Notes under the pieces: generated by a model
What the model saw: only the letters and a program-made list of their open reading frames with translations
The model's database searches: none
Told to the model about the DNA's origin: nothing
Translations under genes and position numbers: made by a program
Assembly (NCBI RefSeq): GCF_015832195.1
Contig: NC_052046.1
Coordinates: 21,134,161-21,198,160 of the forward strand
From: Motacilla alba alba
Taxonomy: Eukaryota > Chordata > Aves > Passeriformes > Motacillidae
Length of the DNA stretch: 64,000 nucleotides
Direction: 5' to 3'
In this document: positions 40,701 through 49,733 of the stretch, piece by piece
How the letters are laid out: each line of letters begins with the position of its first letter
Position numbering within the stretch: the stretch's first letter is position 1

Positions 40701-43700
40701 TCAGTGATTTAATATGTACTATTATCTCAGTTTTGAGAATAAGGATTGTGTATCAGAGCAAAGAATCATAAGAGAAGTACATTATGATCTGATGGCGTAT
40801 TTGAGATAATCCCAAGGAGAAAAGATTTGTCAGAAGATCTGGAACTATATCCAAAGAAGTGGAAATAATCAGCATATATGCATGTTTTCAGGAAACATGA
40901 AAATACAATAGTTTCAGGAATATAACCTGGTCTCTGAGGTTACTGGGCTTGTATGCTTTGAAGAGAATTAGCCATGCATTCAGCACTGCTAATGAAATAA
41001 TGTTGGCTTCCCAGTCTAACAAATATGATGGAGAGTTTATTTCCCAATTTTCAGGGACAGGGTTTCCAGCACAGGCAGGACATGGACCTGTTGGAACGAA
41101 TCCAGAGGAGGGCCACCTAATCAGTGGGATGGAGTACTTCTCCTGTGAGGAAAGGCTAAGAGAATTGGGATTGTTCAGTCTAGAAAAGAGAAGGCTTTGG
41201 GGAGGTGTTATTGTTGCCTTCCAGTACCTCAAGAGAACTTGCATGAAAGATGGGGCAAGACTATTCACAAGAGCATGTAGTGACAAGACAAGGGACAATG
41301 GGTTTAGACTGGAAGAGAGTAGGTTTAGATTAAGTATTAGGAAGAAATTCTTCACTGTGAGGGTGGTGAGGCACTGGAACAGGGAAGTTGTAGATGTTCC
41401 ATCTCTGGAAGTGTTCAAGGCCAAATTGCACATGGCATCCTGGTCTAATAGAGTGCAGCCCTGCATGTGACAGGGCTGGTTGGAACTAGGCTGGTTGGAA
41501 CTAGGCTGGTTGGAACCAACCCAAACCATTCTATGACTGTATTACAGTCATATTTCTCTTCTTTTCAAAGAAGAAAATCTGGAATATTTACACTAATCAA
41601 AAGTGTGTGAAGTATGAATTATTACCTTAAAAAACAAAGTGAACTGATCTCTAATTTTTTTTGAAAATGTAATGATACCAGCTAAAAGGACAATATATAA
41701 ATCACTGAAAGTATGAATTTGGTCTGAGTTTACATGGCATTTCTGAAATTCAGCTTTTGCAACCCTGGTAGTTGTAGCGTTTCACTGGTAGGGTAATGAA
41801 CCAGATGATATGCTATTCTATTTTACTTCATTTAAAACTACTATTCCTTCTTTCCCAAACATTTCAAGATTTGTTAGAACCAAACAAATGTGTCTTAGTG
41901 GGACCTGCCTACAAAATGTTTCCTTGCTATGCCACCTTGCAATCCTTATGCTGCATATAATACGTGCAGCCGAGCTGATATTGGAGCGCCTTATATTCTC
42001 ATGAGATTGTCAGCTGGAAGTACTTACCAGTGTCCACAGAGCAGATTCTGTGAGTGCCTCTCTGTATCTCAGCTCATATGGTGTATGAGCTGTGGACATG
42101 TCCCACTTTATTATCAATTGGTTTGTGATCTGATAAGCATTTATGTTAGATGGTGACAAGCACTTTCCTAAAATGGGGGAGATACAGTTGTTTAAAACAC
42201 AAGAGAAGCAGGAAAGCTTTGGTAATTACATCTGTTGAGTGTGGTCTATAAAAATGAAAAGACTTGGCACACAATACTGAATGCTGTGGGACTTCAAAAC
42301 ACCATGGAAATGAATAATTACTATATCTTTAGGACATCAACAAAATACTGTTGTTCCTCTTGCCTTTCTTTTGTGAATGCTTCTACTGATTTCAGGAACA
42401 CTTTTTTTCTAAGCAGTTACTATTCTGAGTGAGGCTGAAAGGCAAAATCAAAATGTCAAGAGTACCTGTTGTAAAAAAAAAAAAAATTGAGTTGTAAAAA
42501 AAATCCAGAATATCTTTAAATTTCAGTAAGTGCAAATATACTTTCATCTTCCTCTCCAATAAACACAATTGTGTCCAAAAGCCTTCAGTAAAGGTTACAC
42601 TACTGATGATGATGATTTGGGTTGTACTGGTAGTAACTCCCAGTGGAGAAGCATTGGTTTTTCTTGGACCATGATTAGTCTGAGCATGGGAAGTTTTGAG
42701 AAGCTCTTTACATCAGTTCAGTGACCAGATAGGTAGGAAATCTTTAAATGAGCATTTAAAGGGCCTAATGAATAGGGCTGTTTTTTTCATAACTTTCTTT
42801 TAGCTCAAGCTCTTTAAGCTCTTTTAGCTTTTCATGAGTTTCTTTTTCATAACTTTCATTACACACTGTATAATGAAAGTGGCCTTAGAAAATACTGTGT
42901 AATGGGTAAGTGGCCTTAGAAAATACTTGAATTTTGAAAAGTTTTCTCAAAATTCTAATGTCTTATATCAAGAATTCCTTAGGTACTCAGTGCTGAGTCA
43001 ATCTGCTCTTTGTAAACCAATACAAAGAAATGCAGAAAACCATCAAAGAGAGCACAGAAAGCTGGTGAAGTATAGTACACAAAAATTACTAAATATTTTT
43101 CTGGATATGGATATTAAATATTCCAGCAATATATTTAAAGTAAAATCCTCCTCCCATAAAATGTCATAGGCTTCTGTTATTAACTTCATTCAAGGAAGAC
43201 AAACTGCATCTTAGTTCTCTGAATCAGTAAAAATAACAGGAGTGTTTTGGGAGCTGAAATTTTGGAAATAAACTTTACAGAATACAGCTTTAGCTGGGCA
43301 CTGCAGTAACACAACTTGTGAAGACACTGTACCTGCTTTGCTTGGTAAAACTGAGATGTTCTTTCCTTTTGCACAGGTGTCATTTTCATAATTCACTGCT
43401 ATCCAAATGGTTGCAAATCTCTCAATGTAGAGATTCTTTCGTTCTATTGTGATGGAAGGTGATGATGTGTTTCGCCGAAAAAGTGTTTGTATTTTGTTCC
43501 TTCAGAGAAAAGGAAGCAGAATGAAAAACATTTCATTGGATTATAGTTATTTTTTCTTCCCTGCCCAAGAAACCAAAATTATAGCAATTGATAGCTTTCC
43601 AGATACTTCTACACATAATTCCACATCTGGAAATCTTGGAGATTCACCTTGAGCAGCTTGAAACAGCAAGATTAATTCATGCACCTCAGTAACCCTAGCA

Positions 43701-46700
43701 AATTTAAATATGCAAATCCTTGTGTGGTGGGGAACTGTTGAATTCCTTAAAATTGTAAGGCATAGCATGATACAACAAGATCTGTATTATCTTCTTTTGT
43801 ACTTACAGTGGGATATATAGAGCATTTTGAAGGTGTAAAATTAAGTTAGAAATTACTTCATAAAGCCCTGCCTCTTATAACAGGGGCACCCAAATCCCTT
43901 TTGAACAGCAAAATTTCCCAGTTACATGAATCTGAATTACCATAAAGTTATGAAAAGCCTTTTATGAGTTATGTGCCTATCTTCTGACCTCTGTTCCTGC
44001 AAATTGTCAGTTTGATGGAGATATTTAAATGTTACCTGAGTCCTCAGCCTGTAGATTTCTCCTGGTATACCTAATATACACAGCACAGGAAGTCCAAGAG
44101 TTTTAATGCCTTACATACAACTTTGTTGCCTACTTTTTTTCTTGTCTCTCTCACTTAGTCTCTGCCACACACAGGACAGATTTTTCCAAGGTTGAAATTG
44201 TGAAAGTTCAGTGTACTTAAAGAGAGGGACTAGCATACTAATTGCTTAGCTAGGAATTTCAAGTATTAAACTACACACATCATGATTCAATATTCAATAC
44301 CTGAGAAAAACTACTTGAGGGTTTTCCTGTCTTCTGCTTCAGGCTAGTTGTGAATCACCTATTAAAATTTCAAAGCATGATTTTGAACTCTTGGTTGGAA
44401 CTTTTCTGTGGGAGTGTTTATCTTTAATCTTTTTCTTTATGACAACTTAATCACAAGGAGTAAGGACAAGGAACTATTACGACATTAAAATGATGTTACA
44501 TGCAGGAAGGGGTGATACCCTCTTCTAGGCAAGGTAAAAGCCTTTCACATGTGGGGTTTTTTCTTTCTTTTTAACCCAACAGAGGAGAAGATAGTAAGTT
44601 TGTCTTCAAGACCACCCAGTGGAAACTTAGGAGACTGAGGTTAAGTCCTGACTCTGACTTGGAAACATCATCATCTCTGCCAGGGAATTGTCTCCCTCTT
44701 CCCTCACTGACATCTTCTTTCATTCTGTTATCTGCCTTGTCTGTTCATGACATCAACCCTGCAGCCTGGGAACAGCACAGTCTGGTTCTGGCTTATGACT
44801 TTAAGAGCAAGTAGCTTAAAAATATTGCAACTGATAACATCTCTTCAGAAACAGAGCTGTTTCATAGATGTTTCTGCCTTCCAAAAAATTGGTATTCCTT
44901 GAAGTTTCAAGAGGCAAGCCAGCAATGCAGTAGAATTTGGAGCTCATTGCAAATTGGTGCCTGCTGCTATCTCCAGTGAGAAAATACTGAAGGTGAGGGG
45001 GAGAGTAATCTCAGCCTTGAGGTGGTTGCTTTTCTCCTGTACAATGTGAAGATGATCACCCTAGGGAATTTCCCAGTGTGGTGACATTTTCTTAGCTTTA
45101 GGAGATGTTTCTAACCACAGCTCATTTTTAACGACAAGGGGTGGTTATGTGGCCAAACAATCAGCAATGAATATCAGAATTTACCTATGGTATGCAGTGC
45201 TGTACTCTATGTACCACATGATACGGCCTCATGGCAAAGATCATGTCTTCTGATCTCACGTTTCTATTTCTGAACATGACCCTAATCTCATGGGAGATTC
45301 CAAATATCTAGATATAAAATGAGTAAATTCCATTTTGTAATGCAGCTGCAACAGAAGATATTGTATTTGAGGTAATCAGTTCAAAATTAACCCAACAAGT
45401 TCATTCCATCTGTTAAACCACTACTAGATGATTCAGAATTACCAGGAAGTATACTACATCTGACATCTCCTTGGGTACATGCTATAGCAAAATACATAAT
45501 ACATAAAATAAAATCTTAGTGTCTGTTTATGTTTGAATTTTTTTTTAACCTTAAATACATCTATGTTGAGTAGTCAATAAAAGTCAACAGCTGCAAATAA
45601 AGGTTATTGAGTAAGCTGATCTTTGGCAATAAGGATTTAAAGAGTGTGTTGGAGGCATGGCAAGATGTATAATGACTTTGTATTGGGTTTGCATGACAAG
45701 GTTTTGGAAGCAGTGGAGCAGATTGCTACAGAGGTGGCTTCCATGAGTAGCTGCAATAAGTTTTCCCCATGTACAACAAAGCCAGTTCTAGCAGACTTCA
45801 GGACAGACTTGCTGCTGGCCAAGGTTGAGCCTATCACGGTGGTAGTAACTCTGGGATAATGCATTTGACAGAGGGAAAAAACTGCTGCACAACAGCAGCT
45901 GGCAGAGAGGAATGAGAGCATGTGGGAGCTGCAGAGAGCAGCCCATACTGCAGCAGATTTGCAGGGCTTGTGAACCCATGAGAGACCTGCTTTGGCTGCT
46001 CTTGAAGGGCTGGCATCCCATGGAAGGGACCTACACTGAAGCCGAAGAAATGCAGCCCCATGGGAAGAAGAAATGCAGCCCCATGGGAAGCATTCATGTT
46101 GGAGGAGTTAATGATGGACTGTGGGAGTTCGTGTCTCCTGTGGGAGGATTTCCATGCTGGACGAGAGGAAGAGTCAGAAGAGAAAAGAAGTGACAGACAC
46201 AACATGTGATGGACTGTCCCCAATCCCATTTCTCATCCCCCTACAATGTTGGGGTGGAGGAGGCAGAGAATTCAGTTAAGCCCGGTAAGAAGAAAAGACT
46301 GGGGGTGGGGGAGCAGAGAACGGGAGAGTGTTCCAAGTTTTAGCCGCATTTCTCATTACTCTATTCTGATTTGAATGTTAATAAATTAAATTCATTTTCC
46401 CAGGTCAGGTCTCTTGCTCATGACAGTAAGTGCTGATAGATCTCTTCCTGTTCTTATCTCGACCCATGATCCTTTGTCATATTTTCTCTGCCCTGTTGGG
46501 CTGAGGAGGGGAGGAATAGAACAGTTTTTGTGATGTCCAGCCAAAATCAACCTACCACTCTCTAACAAAGCTCTTACAAATCAATAGGTATTGATGAGAA
46601 ATGATGAAAGATATTGACAAGCCTTGTGTAACCACCTCTAAAGGGATGAAATACACTAGAATAAAACTTCAGCAGATGGAAACCACATCTAACAGCAATA

Positions 46701-49467
46701 AGAGCTTTTTGTTTTCTGAGATAACTTTTCAGACTTACCATTTTAGATATACAGTATAATTAACTGTATTTGCAGCATTAGGTACTGGTAGCCAGGTACA
46801 GGTTAGATCCTCACTTAATTCTTTGTAACACACCAGTTCATTGTCCCAGTCTGAAAGATGAAAACATGTGCACTGGAAAAGACCTATCACAGGCAACCAT
46901 TAACTGACTCAAAGGGACTATGAGTAATGAAACCAAAACCAAACCAGGCTAGAACTAGTTGACTAGACCCCAAAATTGCTTCAAAACCATCAATCTCTAT
47001 CTGAAGTTCAGAACTACACACTATTGCTGGATAAAAACAATACTTTAAACTGCCATCTTTATAAAGAATGCATTATAAAACAGGAGGAGCATAAGTTTAT
47101 GTATAAAATTACCTGTTATTAATTTTTTAAAGAGAAATATGGGGAATTATTTTTGCAACTGAACATACCCTTTTTTCAGTTGATATGAAAGTAAACACTG
47201 ATGACATTATTAAAGGAACTTGTTTTTTGTCTTTAGTAATTAAGTTTATGTCAGTATTTCAAAAATCTCTTAAGAAAAATGCTAATGACAAAATATGACT
47301 GTTCTTTTGCTTTGTGTCTTACTGTCTGAACTATTAGTTCAGAAGAATCAGTTATGGTGTCTCCAAGTCCTTTGAAAAGGACTCAGATTTTTTCGTTGTT
47401 GTTGTTGTTCAGAACAGTAGACAAGGATCTCAACAGGAATGGGATGCTTAAGCTGAATTTTTCCTGATGAGTAGAGTCACACATCCTTCATACCTGTTAG
47501 GTCTAACAAGTTGCCAGTAGGCCTATCTATCTTGAATAAGAAATGTTTTGCTATGTGATAAGTAACTATGAATATGTCTGGATCTGGTGTTGTAGCATAG
47601 TTATGGTATCTCATAACCTAAGTTATAAGTTAAAAGATCAGTTTTGTTTTCCTCATTTCTTCCTGCAACCTGAGTTACAAAGCATCCTTGTCATTCTTTT
47701 AATCATTGAGATGACAAATGCATATTAGTTAAAAGGTGTTTTGGAAAAAGAAGTGTGTCAAATGAGTACAGCACTGACTTTAATACTCTCTTCTTATGAC
47801 ACTTCTTTTCTCATACTAAATGAATAATGCTTTTCCAATAAACTATGCTTCATCAGTTCAGGTGTGTAGAGGTTCTTTTCAGGAAGGTGGAGATCATGTC
47901 TATCTTATTTCCATTGCAATGAGAAACATTAGAGAGTTCTTTGCTTTTCTAGTCTGGCCAACAAACCACATCTTGGCCTCCTCACCCATGAACATACTGT
48001 CTGTCAATAGCAGAGAAAACTGCAACAGCTCTCACATTCTTCTCTTGTTTTACTCTGAATTAAACCTTACACTTACTTGCTGTTTATTGTTGTCTTGAAG
48101 AAACACCTAAAACCAAAATATTTTTGGAACTGCTGTAATACTTCATGTCAATACCTTGGTAATATACTGCTCCTGACTCTATTTGAAATAAGAGTTCTAT
48201 TAACTCAGATCCACATGATGTCTTACCATATTGCAGACCTGTCTCTCCTTATGGAGAAACAGTGGTTGTTCCTCATGCTCTAAGTTTTGCAAAATCCCCC
48301 GGTCTTTATCTATGAGATTATGGTATTAGAGCAGACAAAGGAAAAAGAGTAGATTTTGTGTGTGGAAATAGTGTATTAGCTTGGCTAACACCCTAAAGCA
48401 TCCTCCCACTCCCAGTATACTGAAGTTCTACATTGCTTTGTCCAGATGAATATAAAGAATGCACACTTTTATTTTCACTTTTCCTGTTTGTGAATATTAT
48501 GCCCATGCACATTAATTTTTATTCTAGTGCTTTCTTCATTCCACTGTACTGCTTCACCTCAACAGGTATATTATTAATTCTTCCCAGACCTGGCATAGCA
48601 CCAGAGCTGTATCGTGACTATGCTCCAAGAGCTATGCAAAGAAAGAAAAAATTTCTTTGCTCTAAAGAAAAAGCAGTTCAGTTCCTCCACTTAAAAAAAA
48701 CCTCAAACCAATACACAAACACCAAACCACCTACCTTTAATTTTTTTCACTCCAGAACTTTCTGGTTTTCTTCTTGAGTATCTGGTTTTCTCACTAATGA
48801 TTCAGTGGAGCTTAGTCTGGCAAGTTAATTGCAAGGACTAGAAAATTATCCATGGCTAATTTCAGAAGAACATAGTTCTCCTGCAGATGTCTTGCCCAGT
48901 GTCACTGTGTATGCAAGAACCTGTCATCTCTGCTGTGTTTACTAGCAAGTAGGATGCTCCTGCCCACAATAAATCCAGCACAAAGTACATCAGATGACCA
49001 CCCACTGCTCTGTAATACTCTCTATCAAAGTGTGTGGTACAGTTCCTTCCCGCCATCATCAGTAATTTCCCAGTTAAATGGAAAGCAGAGATATCCATCT
49101 CACATAAACATTAGAGGATCCGTAGTCTTTTGGAACGGCAGCTATTTGTGATGCTCTGGCTGGGCTTTCACTCAGCGTGCGGGTTAGCCCGGGAGGCCTG
49201 CCGTCACGCAGACACATCTCCCCGTGATGATCTGGCCGGGCTTTCCCTCTGGGAAAGGCGGACGTGCTTTTAGGGGCGATGCTTCCGAGCGCCGGCGGGA
49301 GCCCCCAGCAGCGCTCAGCGCCCGCCGGAGCCCGGGCACCGCGCCGGGACCCGAGCGTTCCACCCACCTGGCAGCTGCCGGCAGAACGGAGAGTCCCAGT
49401 CTGTGCAGCGGCAGGAATCTGGGGAGCACAAAGAGGAAGGGGGGGAAAAAAAGGAAAAAAAAAAAAA

Positions 49468-49510
<43 letters not shown>

Positions 49511-49733
49511 TTGTTCATCAACACAACTGCAAAAGAAATAGGAAAAATGTTGCTGGTGGTTGCTTCTCCTACTCACAGAATTTATTTTGGTCACAATTTT
49601 GTTTGTACAGCCTCATCCTTGAGTAGCATTAAGGAATTTTATTGTTCATAAGCGGCAGTAAGCTGTGCAGTATATGAAAACTCACCTCGAACAAGTAAAA
49701 AGATAGCTGCCAGCAGAGAGTTCTTCATCTTCT
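19236..49733 (-). CDS. gp130-family type I cytokine receptor, IL31RA/OSMR-like, 704 aa, 14 coding exons
   Basis: Cell-surface cytokine receptor expected to bind a four-helix cytokine and signal through JAK/STAT. Coding exons: 49686-49728, 46739-46850, 43333-43499, 42028-42167, 36686-36827, 36442-36524, 35156-35366, 33689-33847, 32482-32604, 31758-31910, 28903-29046, 25769-25865, 23767-23830, 19236-19712. Every junction keeps phase, and the total is 2115 nt. Signal peptide 1-14; cytokine-receptor D1 about 15-107 with [14 protein letters not shown]2 about 108-201; FN3 domains about 202-299, 300-394 and 395-490; membrane helix 499-523; Box1 WHSVPTP at 531-537; tail with Y636 (YASM) and Y684 (YLKQ). 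No Ig-like domain, as in IL31RA; length is close to human IL31RA (732 aa). The last FN3 also recalls LIFR (LVKW...GFLQGY). The WSXWS motif is degenerate. The exact orthologue is uncertain, so no symbol is given. Confidence 0.88.
19727..19749 (-). repeat. 23-base poly(T) on coding strand at exon 14 acceptor
   Basis: A run of 23 adenines on the plus strand, so poly(T) on the transcript strand, 15 bases before exon 14. It forms the polypyrimidine tract and is probably length-variable. Confidence 0.85.
20552..21655 (+). mobile_element. CR1 retroposon fragment with reverse-transcriptase remnant
   Basis: Plus-strand CR1 inside the receptor's last intron (antisense to the gene). It encodes broken pieces of CR1 reverse transcriptase, including [18 protein letters not shown] and ADDTKLGG-like [10 protein letters not shown], then the 3' non-coding region, ending near GATTCTGTC at 21655. 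Frameshifts and stops are present. Inactive. Confidence 0.95.
22080..22654 (-). pseudogene. decayed second copy of the receptor terminal exon
   Basis: Minus-strand sequence in the last intron, after a good acceptor (TACTCTCCAG). It is open for 63 codons to a stop at 22463 and starts in the phase needed after exon 13. It begins [20 protein letters not shown] then SLLIIRN, aligning with exon 14 NWKPVSRS...[10 protein letters not shown]. Further on, in another frame (22267-22172), [13 protein letters not shown] aligns with exon 14 [15 protein letters not shown]. So similarity continues past the stop with frame changes, which fits an old tandem duplicate of exon 14. It could alternatively still be used as an alternative short tail. 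The alignment was done by eye and similarity is modest. Confidence 0.55.
23362..23443 (-). repeat. 82-bp duplicate of the exon 14 stop-codon region
   Basis: This segment matches 19191-19272 in 78 of 82 positions. The source covers the last codons of exon 14, the stop, and the first 45 bases of 3' UTR. In the copy the TAA stop region has changed so the frame would run through to a TGA a few codons later. Immediately left is a 24-bp CR1-like 3' scrap (ctggttaatggttagacttga). It lies about 320 bp into the last intron. Confidence 0.88.
23767..23830 (-). CDS. receptor exon 13: Box1
   Basis: Residues 525-546. It encodes [18 protein letters not shown], with the Trp and PxP Box1 motif used by gp130-family receptors to hold JAK kinases. 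It ends in phase 0 at GTAAGT. Confidence 0.88.
24430..25100 (-). other. intron 12 segment with tail-like open frames
   Basis: Non-exonic sequence between the membrane exon and the Box1 exon. Minus-strand frames read like disordered receptor tail (for example [15 protein letters not shown] and [18 protein letters not shown]) but are broken by stops and frame changes. There is no convincing splice pair. They may be relics or chance. Confidence 0.2.
25769..25865 (-). CDS. receptor exon 12: transmembrane segment
   Basis: Residues 493-525. An acidic juxtamembrane DKGELE leads into about 25 hydrophobic residues ([19 protein letters not shown] and on) ending at KR, a stop-transfer signal. Acceptor CATCAG, donor GTAAGA. 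Confidence 0.9.
26083..26905 (-). mobile_element. CR1 retroposon fragment
   Basis: Minus-strand CR1 in the receptor intron between exons 12 and 11, in the same orientation as the gene. The 3' terminus at 26083 shows ATAGAATCACAGAATGG. The minus-strand frame retains [19 protein letters not shown] and [16 protein letters not shown] from the CR1 ORF2 C-terminus. Confidence 0.93.
26906..28902 (-). other. rest of receptor intron 11
   Basis: No exon found. It holds a G/T-rich low-complexity patch (about 27010-27120), a 17-base poly(A) near 27540 and a poly(T) run near 27608-27631. Confidence 0.5.
28903..29046 (-). CDS. receptor exon 11: FN3 domain 3, second half
   Basis: Residues 445-493. It contains [19 protein letters not shown] and TNAGEGP, then FSTPKY. 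This is typical of the last FN3 of IL31RA, gp130 and OSMR. Acceptor GTTTCAG, donor GTACTG. Confidence 0.9.
29274..30354 (+). mobile_element. solo LTR, ERVL-type endogenous retrovirus
   Basis: Begins TGTATTGGGTTTG and ends near CAACC/CAAACCATCACA. It contains the repeated 'gcagcccatgg...ggagcagg' units and a TAAT-rich poly(A) region with AATAAA at 30168-30173, as in a widespread avian ERVL LTR family that I recognise. No internal retroviral genes flank it. It sits in the receptor intron between exons 11 and 10, antisense to the gene. No clear target-site duplication is visible. Confidence 0.85.
31225..31263 (-). mobile_element. small CR1 3' scrap
   Basis: About 39 bp matching the CR1 3' end in reverse orientation (ttaaggttggaaaagacctctaag). 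It is within the same intron as the ERVL LTR. Confidence 0.6.
31758..31910 (-). CDS. receptor exon 10: FN3 domain 3, first half
   Basis: Residues 394-445. It contains [19 protein letters not shown] and [10 protein letters not shown], close to the LIFR/gp130 membrane-proximal domain (LVKWEDIPVEELRGFLRGY in LIFR from memory). Acceptor TTTCAAG, donor GTACAG. Confidence 0.9.
32482..32604 (-). CDS. receptor exon 9: FN3 domain 2, second half
   Basis: Residues 353-394. It contains [17 protein letters not shown], then [14 protein letters not shown]. Acceptor TTTTCCAG, donor GTATTC. The pattern corresponds to LIFR/OSMR FRPGxRYxF and IL31RA LKPFxxYxISV segments. A longer plus-strand open frame across this exon is a shadow. 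Confidence 0.85.
32605..33688 (-). other. receptor intron 8
   Basis: No exon or recognisable mobile element seen. Consensus splice sites at both ends are in place. Confidence 0.5.
33689..33847 (-). CDS. receptor exon 8: FN3 domain 2, first half
   Basis: Residues 300-353. It contains [20 protein letters not shown], the gp130/OSMR-type VxW...Y(V/I)(V/I)(D/E)W pattern. Donor GTAACA. Confidence 0.88.
33848..35155 (-). other. receptor intron 7 with CR1 scrap
   Basis: Contains a worn plus-strand CR1 piece at about 34495-34575 (gggattgtttatcctggagaaaaggaggctcaggg). Otherwise unremarkable. Confidence 0.5.
35156..35366 (-). CDS. receptor exon 7: FN3 domain 1, second half
   Basis: Residues 230-300. 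It contains LGYFVNVER and [15 protein letters not shown], followed by AIYIVPEF. This is the canonical FN3 Y-x-N-x-x-G-x-S-x-P pattern seen in this family. Donor GTATTT. Confidence 0.88.
36442..36524 (-). CDS. receptor exon 6: FN3 domain 1, first half
   Basis: Residues 202-229. It contains [11 protein letters not shown] and RRSVLLKWE, equivalent to the gp130 exon ending in LVWK. Consensus donor GTAAGG. Confidence 0.88.
36686..36827 (-). CDS. receptor exon 5: D2 second half with degenerate WSXWS
   Basis: Residues 155-202. It contains [18 protein letters not shown], the expected strand before the WSXWS box. At the box position it reads NCVCIWGKE (188-196), keeping only Trp193. Acceptor TTTTTTAG, donor GTAAGT. 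Confidence 0.88.
38545..38953 (+). mobile_element. solo LTR (passerine endogenous retrovirus) with target-site duplication
   Basis: 409 bp starting TGTGGCATTCAC and ending AATACAATA, flanked by the same six bases TATGGC (38539-38544 and 38954-38959). It has the 'ggccaatcaggaccaagctgtg' segment and a poly(A) signal AATAAA at 38876-38881, as in a very abundant songbird LTR family. The expected CA end appears mutated to TA. It supports a passerine host. No viral genes remain. Confidence 0.88.
39885..40490 (+). mobile_element. CR1 fragment, highly decayed
   Basis: Plus-strand pieces of CR1 reverse transcriptase with many stops ([17 protein letters not shown], then a SIFSNDL-like piece) followed by the region encoding the ORF2 C-terminus. 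It is truncated at both ends. Antisense to the receptor. Confidence 0.8.
41055..41540 (+). mobile_element. CR1 3' fragment with internal 15-bp tandem
   Basis: Plus-strand CR1 3' region: 'ggacctgttggaacgaatccagagg' type start, ending in ATTCTATGACTGTA near 41540. Near its end a 15-bp unit (gctggttggaactag) is present three times at about 41473-41517. Confidence 0.9.
42028..42167 (-). CDS. receptor exon 4: D2 first half
   Basis: Residues 108-154. Acceptor CATTTTAG, donor GTAAGT. It contains QLIIKWD and [17 protein letters not shown], the usual LxxxW...YEVRYR pattern of cytokine-receptor D2. The open frame runs through the whole exon. Confidence 0.88.
43333..43499 (-). CDS. receptor exon 3: D1 second half
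   Basis: Residues 52-108. It contains [16 protein letters not shown], the typical end of a D1 beta-sandwich. Unlike human IL31RA, it shows no clear second cysteine pair, only a single NDTC cysteine. Donor GTACAG. Confidence 0.85.
43500..46738 (-). other. receptor intron 2
   Basis: No coding exon recognised. It contains the ERVL-type LTR at 45679-46558. Confidence 0.55.
45679..46558 (+). mobile_element. second solo ERVL-type LTR
   Basis: Same family as 29274-30354: starts TGTATTGGGTTTGCATG, contains the 'ctgctgcacaacagcagctgg' stretch and AATAAA at 46380-46385, and ends near CCTACCAC. It is in receptor intron 2, antisense to the gene. Shorter than the first copy through loss of internal repeat units. 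Confidence 0.85.
46739..46850 (-). CDS. receptor exon 2: D1 first half
   Basis: Acceptor CTTTCAG, donor GTAAGT, residues 15-52. It holds the hallmark first disulfide of the cytokine-receptor module ([16 protein letters not shown]), followed by NYTVYLK with an N-glycosylation sequon. Confidence 0.9.
49165..49420. promoter_or_regulatory. CpG-rich island inside receptor intron 1
   Basis: About 250 bp of strikingly GC- and CpG-rich sequence (for example gcgccggcgggagccc, gggcaccgcgccgggacc) in an otherwise AT-rich window. It lies 300-550 bp downstream of the signal-peptide exon on the receptor strand. CpG islands usually mark promoters, so it may drive a divergent plus-strand or internal minus-strand transcript. 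No matching first exon is proven. Confidence 0.4.
49455..49504. repeat. (A)22(GA)14 microsatellite
   Basis: A pure run of 22 adenines followed by about 14 GA units, adjoining the CpG-rich island. Likely length-variable. Confidence 0.95.
49686..49733 (-). CDS. receptor exon 1: start codon and signal peptide
   Basis: ATG at 49728-49726 in the context AGAAGATGA. It encodes [14 protein letters not shown] plus one base and ends at donor GTGAG. A good acceptor (TTTACAG) just upstream implies a further 5' non-coding exon. The short basic start followed by a hydrophobic core fits a signal peptide. The phase-1 end matches the next exon exactly, giving Asp15. Confidence 0.8.

Larger units (their letters stand above)
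36828..42027 (-). other. receptor intron 4 (5.2 kb), repeat-rich
   Basis: The gene's largest intron. It holds the LTR at 38545-38953 and the CR1 pieces at about 39885-40490 and 41055-41540. I searched the remaining parts for another receptor exon and found none. The phase-0 join of exons 4 and 5 needs none. Confidence 0.6.
46851..49685 (-). other. receptor intron 1
   Basis: No coding exon seen besides the CpG-rich island and simple repeat listed separately. A (TTG) run lies at about 47396-47409. Confidence 0.5.

Noticed and set aside
40949..41470. 173-codon plus-strand frame and a 213-codon minus-strand frame over the same place
   Set aside because: Both lie in or across a CR1 3' region; composition and position match the retroposon, not a host gene.
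49184..49626. 100-136 codon frames on both strands
   Set aside because: Produced by the CpG-rich island and the (A)n(GA)n repeat, which keep frames open by composition.
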